Shown here piece after piece: positions 32,966 through 45,544 of a stretch of 64,000 bases of DNA (position 1 is its first letter; each line of letters begins with the position of its first letter). The DNA lies in NCBI GenBank assembly GCA_023897205.1, contig JAHWDD010000003.1:4777665-4841664 (forward strand), written 5' to 3'. Both the position numbers and the translations under genes were made by a program. The notes beneath the pieces are model-generated. The model saw nothing but the letters and a program-made list of their open reading frames with translations, was not told the origin of the DNA and made no database searches. Source of the DNA: Exophiala sp. HKRS030. Its lineage: Eukaryota; Ascomycota; Eurotiomycetes; Chaetothyriales; Herpotrichiellaceae.

Positions 32966-35900
32966 CTCATTTAGCTGTCATGGCTACGGTTAAGACGCCG
33001 AGGGTCAGGGAGAATTCTTTTCTGGGGCATGCAGGGAACATGACAGGTAAGATGACGGGCGATCCCGTTTATCAACAGCCCACAGCATGGCACATGCGAG
33101 ACAAACTCGCGTCCAGAGCGGTAGCCAATGCGCAGGGCTGCGGGAGGTGGGCTGGAAGTTGTCCTAGTAATCTCCAGGGATGGAGATGGAGTGATTTTTC
33201 AAGTGCTAAGTCCTTTGCGATCATGTTTTCCATTGTATATAATACTATCAGAGACAGACAATATTACCAATGATGATCCATGTCTCAAAAATTCAGGAAG
33301 AAGATCCCGAAGTTTATCAGACACAACGGATAATGCCTTGCTTAGCGTGATTCCGGACTGTACGTTCCCGTGAAAACCGCAGCATTGTGAGCCAGTTCAC
33401 GCAGGCATTCGAAAAAGTAGGAGGTCTAATCAGCAAGGCAGGGATCCACAGATAGTTTCGTCGGCATGGTAACTGAATAATCTCTCCCCATTCTCAGAGT
33501 TACCATACACGTACACAGAAAACCGTACGTCCTCTGGAAAGGATCTCGTTTTTGGTGATACGAGACCTTGGATTGAAATTCCCATGCGGAACAGTACTTC
33601 CGCACGCCAGTGCCGTGTCTATTGGGTCAAATTCTAAGCGGCTTTCATCGAGAAATAGTGCTTGATGCTGGAGTGCTCAAACCATTTCCGGTGTTGATGT
33701 CCAGTAAGATGCTTTGAAGGAAGGGAGGGCTGCATCCTTTCTGCGAGAGACTTTTCCTCATGGGCAGAGATGTTAGGGGCCACTAGTCAGCGTGAGCAAA
33801 CTCCCCTGCGTTTTTGGCATCGTATGTGATCAGTATTGCTCCCAAAGAACTGGTAATTCGTGCTAGTCCAGAATGAAATACTTCTAGCGGATTTCATCTT
33901 AGCCCTAGTCAGCCTTTTTCACCTGCCCATGGCCTCGGTGATATGCAAAGCCATCAAAGAATTCCACTAGTGTGGTATTGCAGAATTGGACTTGATGGCA
34001 GTTTGACAATCTTTGACGCATTGCCGTCGTCCAGGAATGTCGTCTGTTGCGTTCTCGTTCGCCGCCTCGACATAATCTTCGATATCAGAAAAGAGTAAGA
34101 AAAACTCGCCGCCCCGCATGAGAGCTGCTTTAAAGAAAATAGTAGGAGCAGCCTGGTTTCCAATAGCTATCCCTGATCGTTTATAGATCACGATATCTAC
34201 TTAGATATCTTCCCGACAGCGGTCATTGGGCTGTGAGATAAAAGCCTGCTCTAGTTGAAATTCCTCTTGTTGCACAAGCCATAATTGCACTGTCTGCGCT
34301 GTTCATCGCGCCAAACACTATTCTGTGATATCTTCTGACAGTACATCCCTGCGGGTTTTTGCTCTCGTCCGAAGAGAGGGTTAAGCCATTACACCTTGAC
34401 AAAATTGTACAACCACAAAGGTCCAGCAGGACACTGAGTGATGACCACCTAGAATTCTTCGATCATCTCTCTTGCCGCAAAGTATGAGGCGTACTCTGCA
34501 TTTCCAGTAATCATGCATTGCCATCATTTGCTGTAGCTACCGCCATATCAAGATTTTCAGGCTGGCATATAGAGTTCACAATGGATGGTTGTTGTACTCT
34601 GCCACCGTGAGCATCTTGGAAGCGGAAAACCGTATCAACAGAAACGAAGCGCAACTATAGGAAGATACTCAGCCTTCCCGTTGCATCGTCTGCCAATATG
34701 CATGACAAGGGTGCAAGGGTTCCAGAGCCTGGACTGTGAAATCGACGTGCATTCGCACTTCGCGGACAAGGCTGCGAAAATCTTTCCCGCTTGTCATAGA
34801 AACGTGCCCACCGAGCTGAATAATCTTGGTCACAAGGTTTGGCTTCTGAACAAGGCATTAAGGAGGATCTGGTGTTCGACTCTTGTGGACTCAGAAGATA
34901 GTCGAATTGGTGATCCGAGTTGAGCAGAAATACTGGTGAGGATCAGGATTGATCCCCTTTCGTTGAGATACTTCCTCGAGAAAATTGGATTTCAGGCTGA
35001 GGAGCAAGATTCGATTGCCATTATTCCCTGGGTCTTGAGCTCGTTCCTCTGGCGCGCCTGGTTTAGAACGCACTGCAGCTTGCAGTCTGGGGTGGATCTC
35101 ACGAGAAGGACATTTCAAGACTGGGCTTTGACTTGCTTACCACATGAAAAGACGAGCCTCATTGTACAGAGATGACGTGTCGAACACTACCTCACTGTAC
35201 TGATTACACCAAATGCTCCCCTTCAACTGCAGATTCCAATAGAAGTTGGAATTAGACTGGCCCACGCCACAAAGACAGTGGCTGAAGATCCTCGCCGGAA
35301 ACCTTATGCGACAGGTATGCTCGCGGTCTGTTGAGAGAAGTGGATTGGCTTTCCTCTTTCTGTCCGAACCAGAACCGAAGGATGGTCAAGGACATGATGT
35401 TTCTGGAACATGATCTCTCGACCCTGTGGATTTTTGAGCAGACATGTGGGGCACTAAGCTGCCGGAGGAAGCGGCACTGTAATAAGATCGAAAAGTGCTA
35501 CTAGCATCGACATGATGGGAGACGGCTTTGCAGAAGGCATGTTAACTCCAACGGCGAAAAACACAAGACGTCAAAGCGATGCCTACTCTATCCCCAGTAG
35601 GTGCCAGTAGGAGGCGAGCTCCGAACTGCCTGTTGATGACATGGGACTATCGCCGTAAGGTGGACTCCTTGTGAAGGAATTCCACTTGGCACCCACCAGG
35701 TCATACCATACCGGCGAAAAGTTCCGGTATTACCTGATATTTGAGCCGTTGGCGCAACTGTCTTCTGCGTCAGATCCGAGGAGATATGAATCGTTAAAAT
35801 GAGGGGCATTGTTGACATTCCAAGTACCTAGGTACGTAGTCTCCCACGACGAGCCAAGCGCAAATTTTGATCTCGAGATGTCCAGCACGATTCGTCCATC

Positions 35901-36561
35901 CTGACACATGACGCCTCGTGGTATTCGAGGCATTTTCGTTTTCTATCGGACGCACTCTGTGAGGTGAAAGAATGTACCAAACGCCATCATGCCGGTGGGC
36001 ATGACTAAATTCCTGCCAGGTCCAGTATTTTGTCGTTTGCGACATAATGAACGACCGGGAATTTCGCATGATTCTGTTTCAAATTAATTGAGAAGGCCGC
36101 TATATGACGTACCCGGAACGGATGATCTGCGACTCTTTGCAAGGTTTGGAACTTGATAGTTTCAAAAGCGGCCTCTCTCACTCAACAAAGCCATCCATAT
36201 CGCGGTTAGGACTCCCACACCCCGGAATCCGAACAATAGGTGCCTTCACTTGGATTAGCTTTTCTTTGCTTTGTGCAGCAACCAAGACCCCTAGCACCCA
36301 TCTTAGTTGCAGGCGTCGCAGCCAGCCCTAATACGGAAGTGTTGTCCGAATTTATCGATTCGATTCGTAGTCACTCAGAGTTGAGGACAGGACTCTTCAT
36401 TCGGAGAGAAGGGGATTGATACGCGACGCTGCATAACTCTGTGCTGACTGCGAACCAGAAGGTTCACTTAAAAAACCGACCACGACGTGCAAGATTTTAA
36501 TGCAATTGCGCAGCTGTACAGCACACCTCCTGCAACTCACGGCCAAATTTGCGGGGCTGGC
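32966..36561. other. Gene-poor stretch, 3.6 kb, possible gene relics
   Basis: No intact gene is supported. Short frames around 34585-35175 (plus) and 35588-36069 (minus) have a somewhat protein-like composition, the latter including GSSWETTYLGTWNVNNAPHF, but they are broken by stops and frame changes. A hairpin with ATACCGG/CCGGTAT arms lies at 35708-35730. This looks like decayed accessory DNA. Confidence 0.4.
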
Positions 36562-37215
36562 TCAATTTGTTTTTGTCCTGCTCGCTGGGTCCAAGACGAG
36601 GTTTATGCTGCTGTTTTCACTATTGGACTCTGATTGTCTTCTGCGCTCAAATGTTGAAGTATAGTTTGGAGTGTCATTCAAAAGCTGGGTTGGCGAAGGC
36701 AATTCTTTGGGCCCGTCGATGACAAAATCAATGCTTTCGAAAGCTTCTTGAATTGCAATGTTTGCTCGGCATTCGTTTCGTACATGAGCAGCCAGTTGCG
36801 ACAGATCGACACCGCTCCTGATGACGCGAATAAGATCAAGGTTCGCCTCGTGGTCACCAGCCCTGATTGTAGCGATTATACCACCGAGAAGATGTCGATG
36901 TTTTTCAAGATCGTGTTGTGTAGATGCGAGGTCTTGTACATTGCGTTGATTTGCGATTTTCCGCCGTTGATCAGTGGTTGCGTCGTAATGACAAGGGCTT
37001 CGTCTGGTAGTACAGGCTTCACAGGGATTACCACCTGTGCACTTTCAAAAAGTCAGAATATGCCGTCGAATTGAAGTTGCGCCACGAACCCTTGTTTTGC
37101 GCTGCTTACAGGCACCACATGCGGTGGAGATTTTGCGCGGGCGGTGTGAGGTAGGGAGAGCAGCCACACTGCTGATACTATCCTGAGACTGACGAGGCGC
37201 CAAAGGTTGGGACAT
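36562..37215 (-). CDS. Short Zn2Cys6 transcription factor, 201 aa
   Basis: Exon 1 is 37215-37090 and exon 2 is 37041-36562; the 48-nt intron has a GTTCGT donor, a TTCTGAC branch and a GAAAG acceptor. Only splicing restores the binuclear cluster: C-x2-C-x6-C-x5-C-x2-C-x6-C, from CGACKQRKTR joined to CTGGNPCEACTTRRSPC. Exon 2 then reads without stops for 159 residues: a helical segment (ANQRNVQDLASTQHDLEKHR), then LLGGIIATIRAGDHEANLDL and IRSGVDLSQLAAHVRNECRA, a pattern common after the cluster in many ascomycete regulators, and a Ser/Asn-rich end. The long middle homology domain is absent, so this is a naturally short regulator or a 3'-truncated one. An ATG at 37215 was used; the frame is open further upstream without a better ATG. 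It lies isolated in gene-poor DNA. Confidence 0.7.
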
Positions 37216-40200
37216 TGGGAGCTTTTCCCACTGCGGGCATCGTCTACGAAAACTCGGTATAGGACGATTCTGGCGGCCTCGAAGCCTTTGATAGAGAGAT
37301 ATATGCTCTGTAGACGAGAGAAGTCGGGAAAAAGAGGGCCGGAGCTCAATTTTCGGCAAAATGCCATTCAAATATGGGCCAGTCCAGGAAAGCAGGCTTG
37401 CCAGAGTAGCAAGAGAGACAGAAAGCCCATGGCGGACCAGATATCCGGTCCAACAACCCCATCAATCTAAGCAGAATAGTATCCACTTACATGGCACATT
37501 GGGCTTGGACAATTCATCCAATGATAGCCAAGCAGCCGAGGATGTATCGTACACAGCAGTACACGTATGGATTTTGCAATGTCATTGCCACTGCACTTGC
37601 TGGCTCCACGTCGAGAGCTTGTGGTAGCGCCGGCAGAATTCAAGCGGAAGAATCAATTTTAAACCTCGCTCGCAAGACTTTGCATTCTTGCGGGTTTCAT
37701 AACAGTGGGTCGTAGTATATGCTGTCGCGTAATACCTAGCGGTTGAACTGAGTCTTTCTTTTAATCTTCCAAAAGTCCGGTCATGGTGAGTAGCTGCCAA
37801 AACCTATGGAATTAACAGCAGTGATACCTCCTCGCCAGCTGAAAAAACAGTAGGATTCAGTTACCTCGGGGCCCCCTCCATCGCTTCTCTAAACCTTCCG
37901 CAGACGCATCCTCTAAGCACTCCAAAGCCTTACGCCAACCACTCCTAAACCAGTACAACTTCTGATTCGGACTTCTGAACCGATGAGCGCCGACGACGTA
38001 GGCGCTTGACGACCCCAGAGCAGCCACCCATCTTTGAGTCGCCGACGTCAACCGTGCCACCGGCAGGATTAGGAGGAAGAGGATGCAGACAGCGCGGTAC
38101 AGAGAGGCACTGGAAACAGGAGCTTTGCCATAGTCGCAACAGCTGAGATAGATAGGGCGCAGGGTGCAGGGTAACAGGGTGAGCCTGAGAATGGGCTCAA
38201 ACAACGGAGATAAACCAGGCTCGTTGTCTCCCTATCTAACATGGTTATCTATATCTACTCCTATGACAATTGGATGGAATAGACAGCAGAAGAGAGGATT
38301 TCAAACCTGCACGCCCACCACTGTTTGGTGCCAGAGTAGGTAAATCGGCATTACCTAATACATGCCCAAACAGGCTTAGCAATCCCATTTTGGCCAAAAT
38401 CAACTTCCAAGTCAATTGCAACGAGGCAGGTGCAAGGCAGTTCGAAATACTTCGAACCAGTGAAGTGATATTCCCGGCGATTCGGGTCACGTGATAGATA
38501 TAGAGAAGTGGCGTTGTCATTGGTTTGGGCCGATGGTCAGCAGACATGCCACCCCATGCCTGTAGCGGCCAAGAATTACTCCGTACAACAATGAGATAGG
38601 CGAAGGTAAGTAAACAGCGCCCATACTTCACTCGGACTGGGCCATTTCAAGACTATCCCTGTCCTTAGCCCACAATTTATTTTCATTTCCTTACTCTTCT
38701 TTTTTGTCTTGTGAGGTTGATGAGCCACGCATCATTCCACGTACGGTTCTCCGCCCAGGGCTGATCTGTGTCGATCGGACAGTGCACATCGCTGCCGCTT
38801 TAGATCCCTAGCTCGCATCTGCGCAAGCGTATTTGAAAAAGCCATCATGAATGTTCGGAGTCCAAGACATACCGAGTCAGATGTGATAAGACTCTTCCCC
38901 ATCTGCCAACGCTGTCGACGACGGCAACTTGTGTTTCCATTAGGGCCCAAGTCACCGCCTTCCACCTGGAGAAGCCGTGATTCCTTCTTCAACCATCTAT
39001 CCTTCCATCCAATTGCTCGACTGCCGTTGACATGATTCTTATGCAATGGTGGTTTGACAACGTGAGCTCTTCGTTTGTCTCCGTTTTTCGATCGAATCCG
39101 CCTTCATACCTGCTACTAGAAGATCTCGCCACATCTCCGGCATTGTCTTCCGCCAAGAAGGGTTGGAGTACTGGCCAAGTGAGCTCATGCGTTGAGTCTA
39201 TGTCGGGCAGAGCTAGCCTATAAGTCAACCCTTCTTACTATAGTCTTCTTTACGGCCCTCCTCCTTGGGCTGTTAACGTCGTGGATAGGGAATGCCGATG
39301 ACTATGGCAAAGAACACCATATCGGTGCTCGTGCTTTCCTGAATGTTCTTTCGGCTCAGGACCAGATGGCATGGGATCCATAGTCTCGACTAGCATGGCT
39401 TACTATACTTGATGCGACATGTCTTACAACTTTTGTAGAGACAGTCGGGAGGTGCAGCCGTTGACTGCTTCACATGTCTTTCTTCCGACCGAGTCTGAGC
39501 TGCAATCAATAGAGTCTCGTTTTGAGGTGTTATGGTGGAGATCTAACACGTGCTAGCCTTACTCTTACGGTACATTATGCAAGTTCTAGAGGTAGATGCC
39601 GGGGCTACCTCTACGAACAGTGGCTGGAGCGACAATTACTTGAGTTGCATCCTTTTCTGGTTCGAAATGAGGAGGTCTTTCTCTCAAACATTCCAGAAAC
39701 ATTCCGGAAACATTCCAGAAACATGACCTAAACTTCTTCTATCGGGTCTGTCGCATGCCGCGTTGAAACGACCAAGATTGCCCTCCCGCGCTGGACAATC
39801 CTATGATCAGCCAGACTCACCATTGTGCCACCCAAGTTGTGTCGATGATAATATCTCGTCCAACCACACGACCAGACCTGAATCTTCTGACAACATCTTT
39901 GTTGACAGCGGGATCTGAACTAATTATTCACGATCAAGAGTAGAGGTTCCAACTGGCTTTTTCTTTCGCTTGTGCCAAACTTCGGACCACTACACTGCCT
40001 CGAGCAAAGCCCCTACTGGAGGAAGTCTGAAATTTGCGGGACAAGGGAGTTCAGATATCTCACTCAAGATTGATGGTACAAACAGGATGGAACCTCAGAT
40101 TGGCATAGACGTCCTGAGACTTCACTATGAAAGACCCGCCTACATGAAAACTGGACCCTCAGGAACTTGCAAGCCATGGGTACGAGCCATCTACACAAAT

Positions 40201-40390
40201 ATGAAACTCTCGATTGCTCAAGCGAAGTCTGTATCCAACCATGAAAGGCTCGACAAGCCCAGGAAGAAGAACCTTGTGGCGAACGGCTTGCGCGGCACAT
40301 TCGCGCTAAAGATTCGCGATGATGTCTTTTGGAACAGACCACCCTCGGTCGCGTCTTCGTATTCTTGGGCCATGCAAGAACAGCCTCTTT
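37216..40390. other. Gene-poor stretch, 3.2 kb
   Basis: No intact gene is supported. A minus-strand frame at 37857-38204 contains the hydrophobic LYRAVCILFLLILPVARLTS and could be the remnant of a membrane protein. Three heat-shock-element-like units lie at about 39691-39720. Other frames are short and overlap on both strands. Confidence 0.4.
39691..39720. promoter_or_regulatory. Tandem 12-bp repeat resembling heat-shock elements
   Basis: Three units TTCCAGAA, TTCCGGAA and TTCCAGAA are spaced by ACA, giving a strict 12-bp period. Each unit is the inverted pair TTCnnGAA recognised by heat shock factor, but the 3-bp gap between units differs from the canonical 2-bp spacing. No supported gene lies close by. 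Confidence 0.45.
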
Positions 40391-40557
40391 TTTCACTTCC
40401 ACGACTCCTGCGTATCTACTGTCCTTGTTGTGGACTGCATGTGTTTCCCTCAAGTCGTGCCGACCAACCACGTGGTGCAGGTAGGCGAGGATTTCGGGCT
40501 GGGGCACATAGTTTTGTGTCCACGGCTAGATCTTGAAGTCTTGTGGGCGAAATCGCC
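40391..40557 (-). pseudogene. Decayed flavin-binding (Baeyer-Villiger type) monooxygenase fragment
   Basis: On the minus strand PWTQNYVPQPEILAYLHHVV followed by GRHDLR is a strong match to the conserved segment of FAD-dependent Baeyer-Villiger and steroid monooxygenases (typical pattern: QPEI..YL.HV..RHDLR). An in-frame stop lies just before PWTQ. After DLR one extra base shifts the frame, and the family pattern resumes in the next frame as KHMQSTTRTVDTQESWK before another stop. No N-terminal GxGxxG or downstream NADPH motif is recoverable nearby. It is an old gene fragment, presumably left from a larger gene or a gene cluster. Confidence 0.65.
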
Positions 40558-42087
40558 CCAGGAGGATCGACAGATGTAGCTATGCGTGTCTGTCATGGCT
40601 CCACGGGGAGACGTGAGGGTGATAGTATGTAACTTTAGCCTGCCATAACTAGACCAACTGAGAATGAGGCGTAAATGGATTGATGACCTCTCGCATCATG
40701 CTTGTATCTCGCAGGATCGGAATACAACCATTATCTGCTCTTAGTCAATCATTTATTACAACAGTCATTCATTCATGGCATGGACGAAAAGAAGCAGCAG
40801 GATTGCGTGGGCATGATGGGAAGGTATTAGGGTTGAATCCTGCTGAAACAAATTCAGGGACTGAGTGGCAGGGTTACAGCATGGGACTTTCAGGCGAAAT
40901 CTCGCCAGGCAATGCCGGTGAAATTCAATAGCAGAGCAATTGATGGACGTCAGCCCGGCTTCAAGGAGACCTTCAAGAAAGTCAAAGCATAGACCTGAAG
41001 TTCGGAATGGTGCCATGAGTGTCAATGGTGCGAACCCAAGTACATTGATAGCAAGCAGTTTGTGTTCCGTGCCTTTTCAATATACCGTATATGAAGAATC
41101 CTGAAGAGAATATAGCGTGTGCCATCCTTCGTGCGTGGACGACGGATCCTGGAATTGGATGGCCGGAGATGATTTGGTGCGGCGAGACGACTCTGTAATA
41201 CGGCATGCGCCACTGGTCTCATGCCTCATTCACCTGTCAGTGGTGCTAATACTCTGAGGTATCTACGAAGTATCGAAGTATCGAGGTCGTACATGGTGGT
41301 GCCAGGGCTGACAACGAGTGGCAGGCTTGGCAAAACTAGTACCCCATCCGTGCCCGCTGTTCGTCGTCTCATCTATTCAAGCCTAGGTTATGGCTAAGTG
41401 GCACTGACGGAATTTTGTTCACTACTCGTCCACGCATGCAGCTGATGCTCCATGGAATTAATTGCTCGGTGCTCTCTAGGCCTTGTCGTTGAGGTGAACT
41501 TACTAGGCAGCCATGTAAACGGAATAAGGTAGTGCCTTTCGGGCAACATTGCCCTACTTCGAGTATACTATGGCTGCTTTTATCGGGCCACCAGCATTTA
41601 ACGTTCCTACTTGTAAGCTTTCAGAGTTCCAGATTGTTTGAGTATTTGATACTCGGACACCGTCTTCGTTCGCAAGAATCACAGGATTTCAAACACTTGG
41701 TTTACCATAACTCATGTGTGCCCATAAGTATGCCCGATGGACGGATAGTGAGGAGACTAGTACAAATTAGGAGATATCTCAGCCACTAAGTTGTTAGTGC
41801 TACGGCGTTAGAGTTTTATTGACGCAACGCAACGCAACGCAACAATCCTGCCCAATTTATTTTTTTCTCCCAAACACCAAATTTATTCATTTCTACTCGT
41901 TCACCAACCTCAAGTCGTGCATTTTCGCACACATTTACGAGTGCAGTGACGTTGAACGTACTGCTATTGACTTGCATCCATCTTGGAGATTTCAGCATCC
42001 ATCTGCTGCAATTCTTATCTCTCTTCCTGAACCCACATATTGTCCGACCCACTGGGTTGAGACTGCAGTTGACCTGCGTAGTCAACA
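40558..42087. other. Intergenic, upstream of importin gene
   Basis: No gene is supported. The 5' leader region of the importin gene starts near 41820 and includes a tandem GCAAC pentamer repeat at about 41823-41842, then a T/C-rich segment up to the ATG at 42088. Confidence 0.5.
41823..41842. repeat. GCAAC pentamer tandem repeat
   Basis: Four consecutive CGCAA/GCAAC units occur in the leader region about 250 bp upstream of the importin start codon. It may lie near the transcription start. No function is known. Confidence 0.7.
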
Positions 42088-45000
42088 ATGGACCAACAAA
42101 GATTTCTCCAGCAGCTTGCCATTGTTCTTGACCCGAAGAAGGGCAATGTCAAGTCTGCAACCAATATCCTCCAAAACGAATACTACAAACAGCCCGACTC
42201 CTTACTCTTCCTCATCCAACTTATCATCTCCCACGACAGCGCAGAACTCAAACAACTCGCTGCTACACAAGCCAAGCCCCTCGTCTCAAAGCACTGGGCA
42301 AAGATATCTCCCGACCAGCGTCAGCATGCAAGGTCTCAACTGTTCCAAGCCACCCTCGCTGAACCCTCCCCGCTAGTCAGACATGCAGGCTCGCGCCTGA
42401 TCAGCTCGATCGCCCAGATCGATCTCGACGATGGGGAGTGGCCCGAATTGCCAAACCTCCTACTACAAGCAGCTACGAACTCCAACGCGGCCGAACGTGC
42501 CATCGGTGTTTATGTGCTGTACAGCATTCTTGAGACCATGGGTGACGGCTTCAGCTCAAAATTCAAGGAATTATTTGCCTTGTTCAGCAAGACAATCAAA
42601 GATCCCGAAAGCTTAGAAGTTCGAGTCAACACATTGCTGGCAATTGCGAAGATGGCACTGGTCATCGATGCCGATGAAGACCAAGCCTCGGTCAAGTCCT
42701 TCCAAGCTATCTTCCCTGACATGGTCGCTGTCCTCAAAGACACGATTGACTCGGGTTCTGAAGACAAGGCCATGCTTGCATTTGAAGTCTTCAACACACT
42801 TCTCACAGCCGAGTATCAACTCATGTCCCGACACTTCCAAGACCTTGTTGCTTTCATGAATCAAATTGCAAGCAATACTGAGGCGTCTGACGAGGCGAGG
42901 ACACAAGCTATCAGTTTCCTCATGCAATGTGTTGTATACCGACGTCTTCGAATCCAAGGTGCCAAGCTAGGCGAGCCGTTAACCAAGAGCATGCTACAAA
43001 TCATTACCGAAATTGATGATGACTCTGCAGATGAGGACGACATCACACCCGCTCGCTCAGCCCTGGGTCTCATTGACACCATGGCGCAAAGTCTACCTGC
43101 AAGTCAAGTTGTTGTACCTCTGCTCGACGCACTACCACAATTCTCGAAAAGCTCCAACCCCAAGTATCGACAGGCTGCAATCCTCGCCCTAGGTTTTGTC
43201 GTTGAAGGTGCACCAGATTTTCTCAGCACCCAGCTGTCGTCTGTTTTGCCCATCCTCTTCACCCTGCTAGAAGATTCTCAGGTCACCGTCCGAAAGGCTG
43301 CTCTTCAAACCACGGCAAGACTAGCTGATGACCTGCCTGATGATATCACTAAACAACACGTGAAATTGATGCCTTTGTTGGTTCAGAATCTCACGGCCGC
43401 GATGGATGCCTACAAGGGTGAGGAGGAGGGTCCTTCCATCGACATAATGAAATCCGGAACTAGTGCAATTGATGCTGTTGTGGACGGCATGGATGCAGGT
43501 GACGCGGTGCATTACCTGGACCAACTTGCGCCTCTCCTGCAAAAACTGTTCAAACATCCCGATTTTAAGATCAAGGCTCTCGCTGCTGGTGCACTTGGCT
43601 CTCTGGCCTCCACAGTGGAATCACCGTTCCTCCCCTACCTTGCTGATTCAATGAACGCCATGCAGGAGTTCATTGTCAAGAAAGAAAACGAGGAAGAACT
43701 CGAACTACGTGCTAGCTGCACAGATGCCATGGGCGAATTTGCTGTGGCTGTCGGTGCGGGGGAATTCAAGGATTACGTCCAGCCACTTATGCGCACTAGC
43801 GAGGAAGCTTTACATTTGGATCACTCCAGACTCAAGGAGAGCACATACATCTTGTGGGGCTCACTTGCTAAAGTCTATGAAGAAGATTTTTCGCCATTCC
43901 TCGGGGGTGTGGTCAACGGTCTGTTCGATTGCATTGATCAAGAAGAAGCCGACCTCGAAGTTGAACTTGGAGAAAGTGCCAAAGATCTTCTTGGTAAAGA
44001 AGTGACAATCGCAGGACGCAAAGTCAAGGTTGCTGCAGCGGATAGTGACGACGAAGCTGAAGACGGTGACATCGAAGATGTCGATATTGGCGAGGATGAC
44101 GATAGCGACTGGGGCGACCTTGCAACTGTCACACCACTTGCTCTGGAGAAGGAGATTGCCATCGAAGTAATCGGAGATCTGGCGTCCAACACCAAGACTG
44201 CATATCTTCCCTACATTGAAAAGACTATTGAGAAACTCTTGCCGTTGACGGAGCACAGCTACGAAAACGTTCGCAAAGCAACTCTCAGCACCCTGCACCG
44301 TGCATACGCGGCTCTGTATGATATCTCGGAAGAGTCTGGTCAGATCCAGAAATGGGTGCCCGGTCTCCCACTACAAGTAGAGCCGACAAACGAACTCAAG
44401 AAATTTGGAGAGGTTTTGATGGCAGCAACACTAAACGTGTGGCCAGATGAAGAAGACACGTAAGTTCAACAACATACCCTACCATCCTGCATTGTTCCAC
44501 ATATCGTGATGAATACTTTTCGTTATCCCAGCTCACTCCGACACAAAAAAAATTTGTGTATGAAGCGAAAGCGATCTTCAACCCTCTGAATATGGTCAAC
44601 TGTTTCAATTGAAAATATCAAAGTCAATTCACGTTCAGTGCTAACTTTGAAGCAGTGCTACAGTTACCGAAATTTCCCGTGCCTTATCGGAGAACTTGAA
44701 GATGACGGGTCCCTCTTTGCTCTCCTACCCTGACGTCCTCACCACCATTGTCCAGGTCGTCGGCAACATCATCACCAAGAAACATCCTTGTCAACTGGAC
44801 CTTGGAGAAGATGAGGATGACGAATCTGATATTGAAGGCACAGAGTTGGAGTGGGTAGTCGTTGATAGTGCCATGGATGTGATTTCGGGGCTGGCATCTG
44901 CATTAGGATCCGGCTTTGGAGAATTATGGAAAATCTTCGAAAAACAGATTCTGAGATATGCCAGTGGTCCGGAATCGCTGGGCCGTGCGTCTGCCTGTGG

Positions 45001-45544
45001 TGTGCTCGCTGAAATCATCACTGGTATGGGCAGCGCAGTCACGCCTTATACATCCCAACTCCTAAACATTCTCCTCAAGCGTTTGAGTGATGAGGATGCA
45101 CAAGTCAAGTCCAATGCCGCCTATGCAATAGGTCGCCTGGTCGAAAACTCTGACGACGCTGCTGTTGTCACAAGAGCATACCCTCAGATTCTGCAGAAAC
45201 TTGAATCCATCCTTCACATCACAGAGGCTCGATGCACAGACAACGCGGCTGGATGTGTATCACGCCTAATCTTGAAGCACAAGAACAAGGTTCCGGTTTC
45301 CCATGTTGTACCGGTCCTCGTTGACAGCGGTATCCTTCCTTTGAAGGATGATTTCCAGGAAAATGAGCCCGTTTGGAAGATGATCATTCAGTTGTATCGA
45401 GATCAAGATGAGACTGTTGTGCAGCTTACTCCCAAGTTGGCTCCGATCATGCTCAGTGTTCTTGGAGAACCCGAGGACCAGCTCACAGGCGAGGTTAGAG
45501 AGCAACTACAAGCCCTGGTTGAGCACTTGAAGAGCATCCACTAA
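42088..45544 (+). CDS. kap123: Importin subunit beta-4 (Kap123-type karyopherin), 1086 aa
   Basis: Exon 1 is 42088-44459 and exon 2 is 44656-45544, with a 196-nt intron that is unusually long for this window. The frame resumes as DTATVTEISRALSENLKMTG. The protein is built of HEAT repeats throughout; the N-terminal RanGTP-binding importin domain holds LKQLAATQAKPLVSKHWAKI. Two acidic loops are present, at about residues 650-676 (DSDDEAEDGDIEDVD) and near 838 (GEDEDDESDIEGTE). Overall organisation and length fit Kap123/importin-4. In yeast this carrier brings ribosomal proteins and histones H3/H4 into the nucleus and releases them on RanGTP binding. It should shuttle through nuclear pores. No anomaly apart from the long intron was seen. 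Confidence 0.96.

Noticed and set aside
37857..38204. Minus-strand frame with hydrophobic helices
   Set aside because: It contains a membrane-protein-like helix, but no start, splice structure or family match could be defended; kept only as a possible relic.
39970..40536. 188-codon plus-strand open frame
   Set aside because: It lies antisense to the decayed monooxygenase fragment, has no recognisable domain and no splice or start support; it is most likely a shadow frame.
43861..44298. 145-codon minus-strand frame
   Set aside because: It is antisense to the KAP123 coding exon, which is continuous and clearly conserved.
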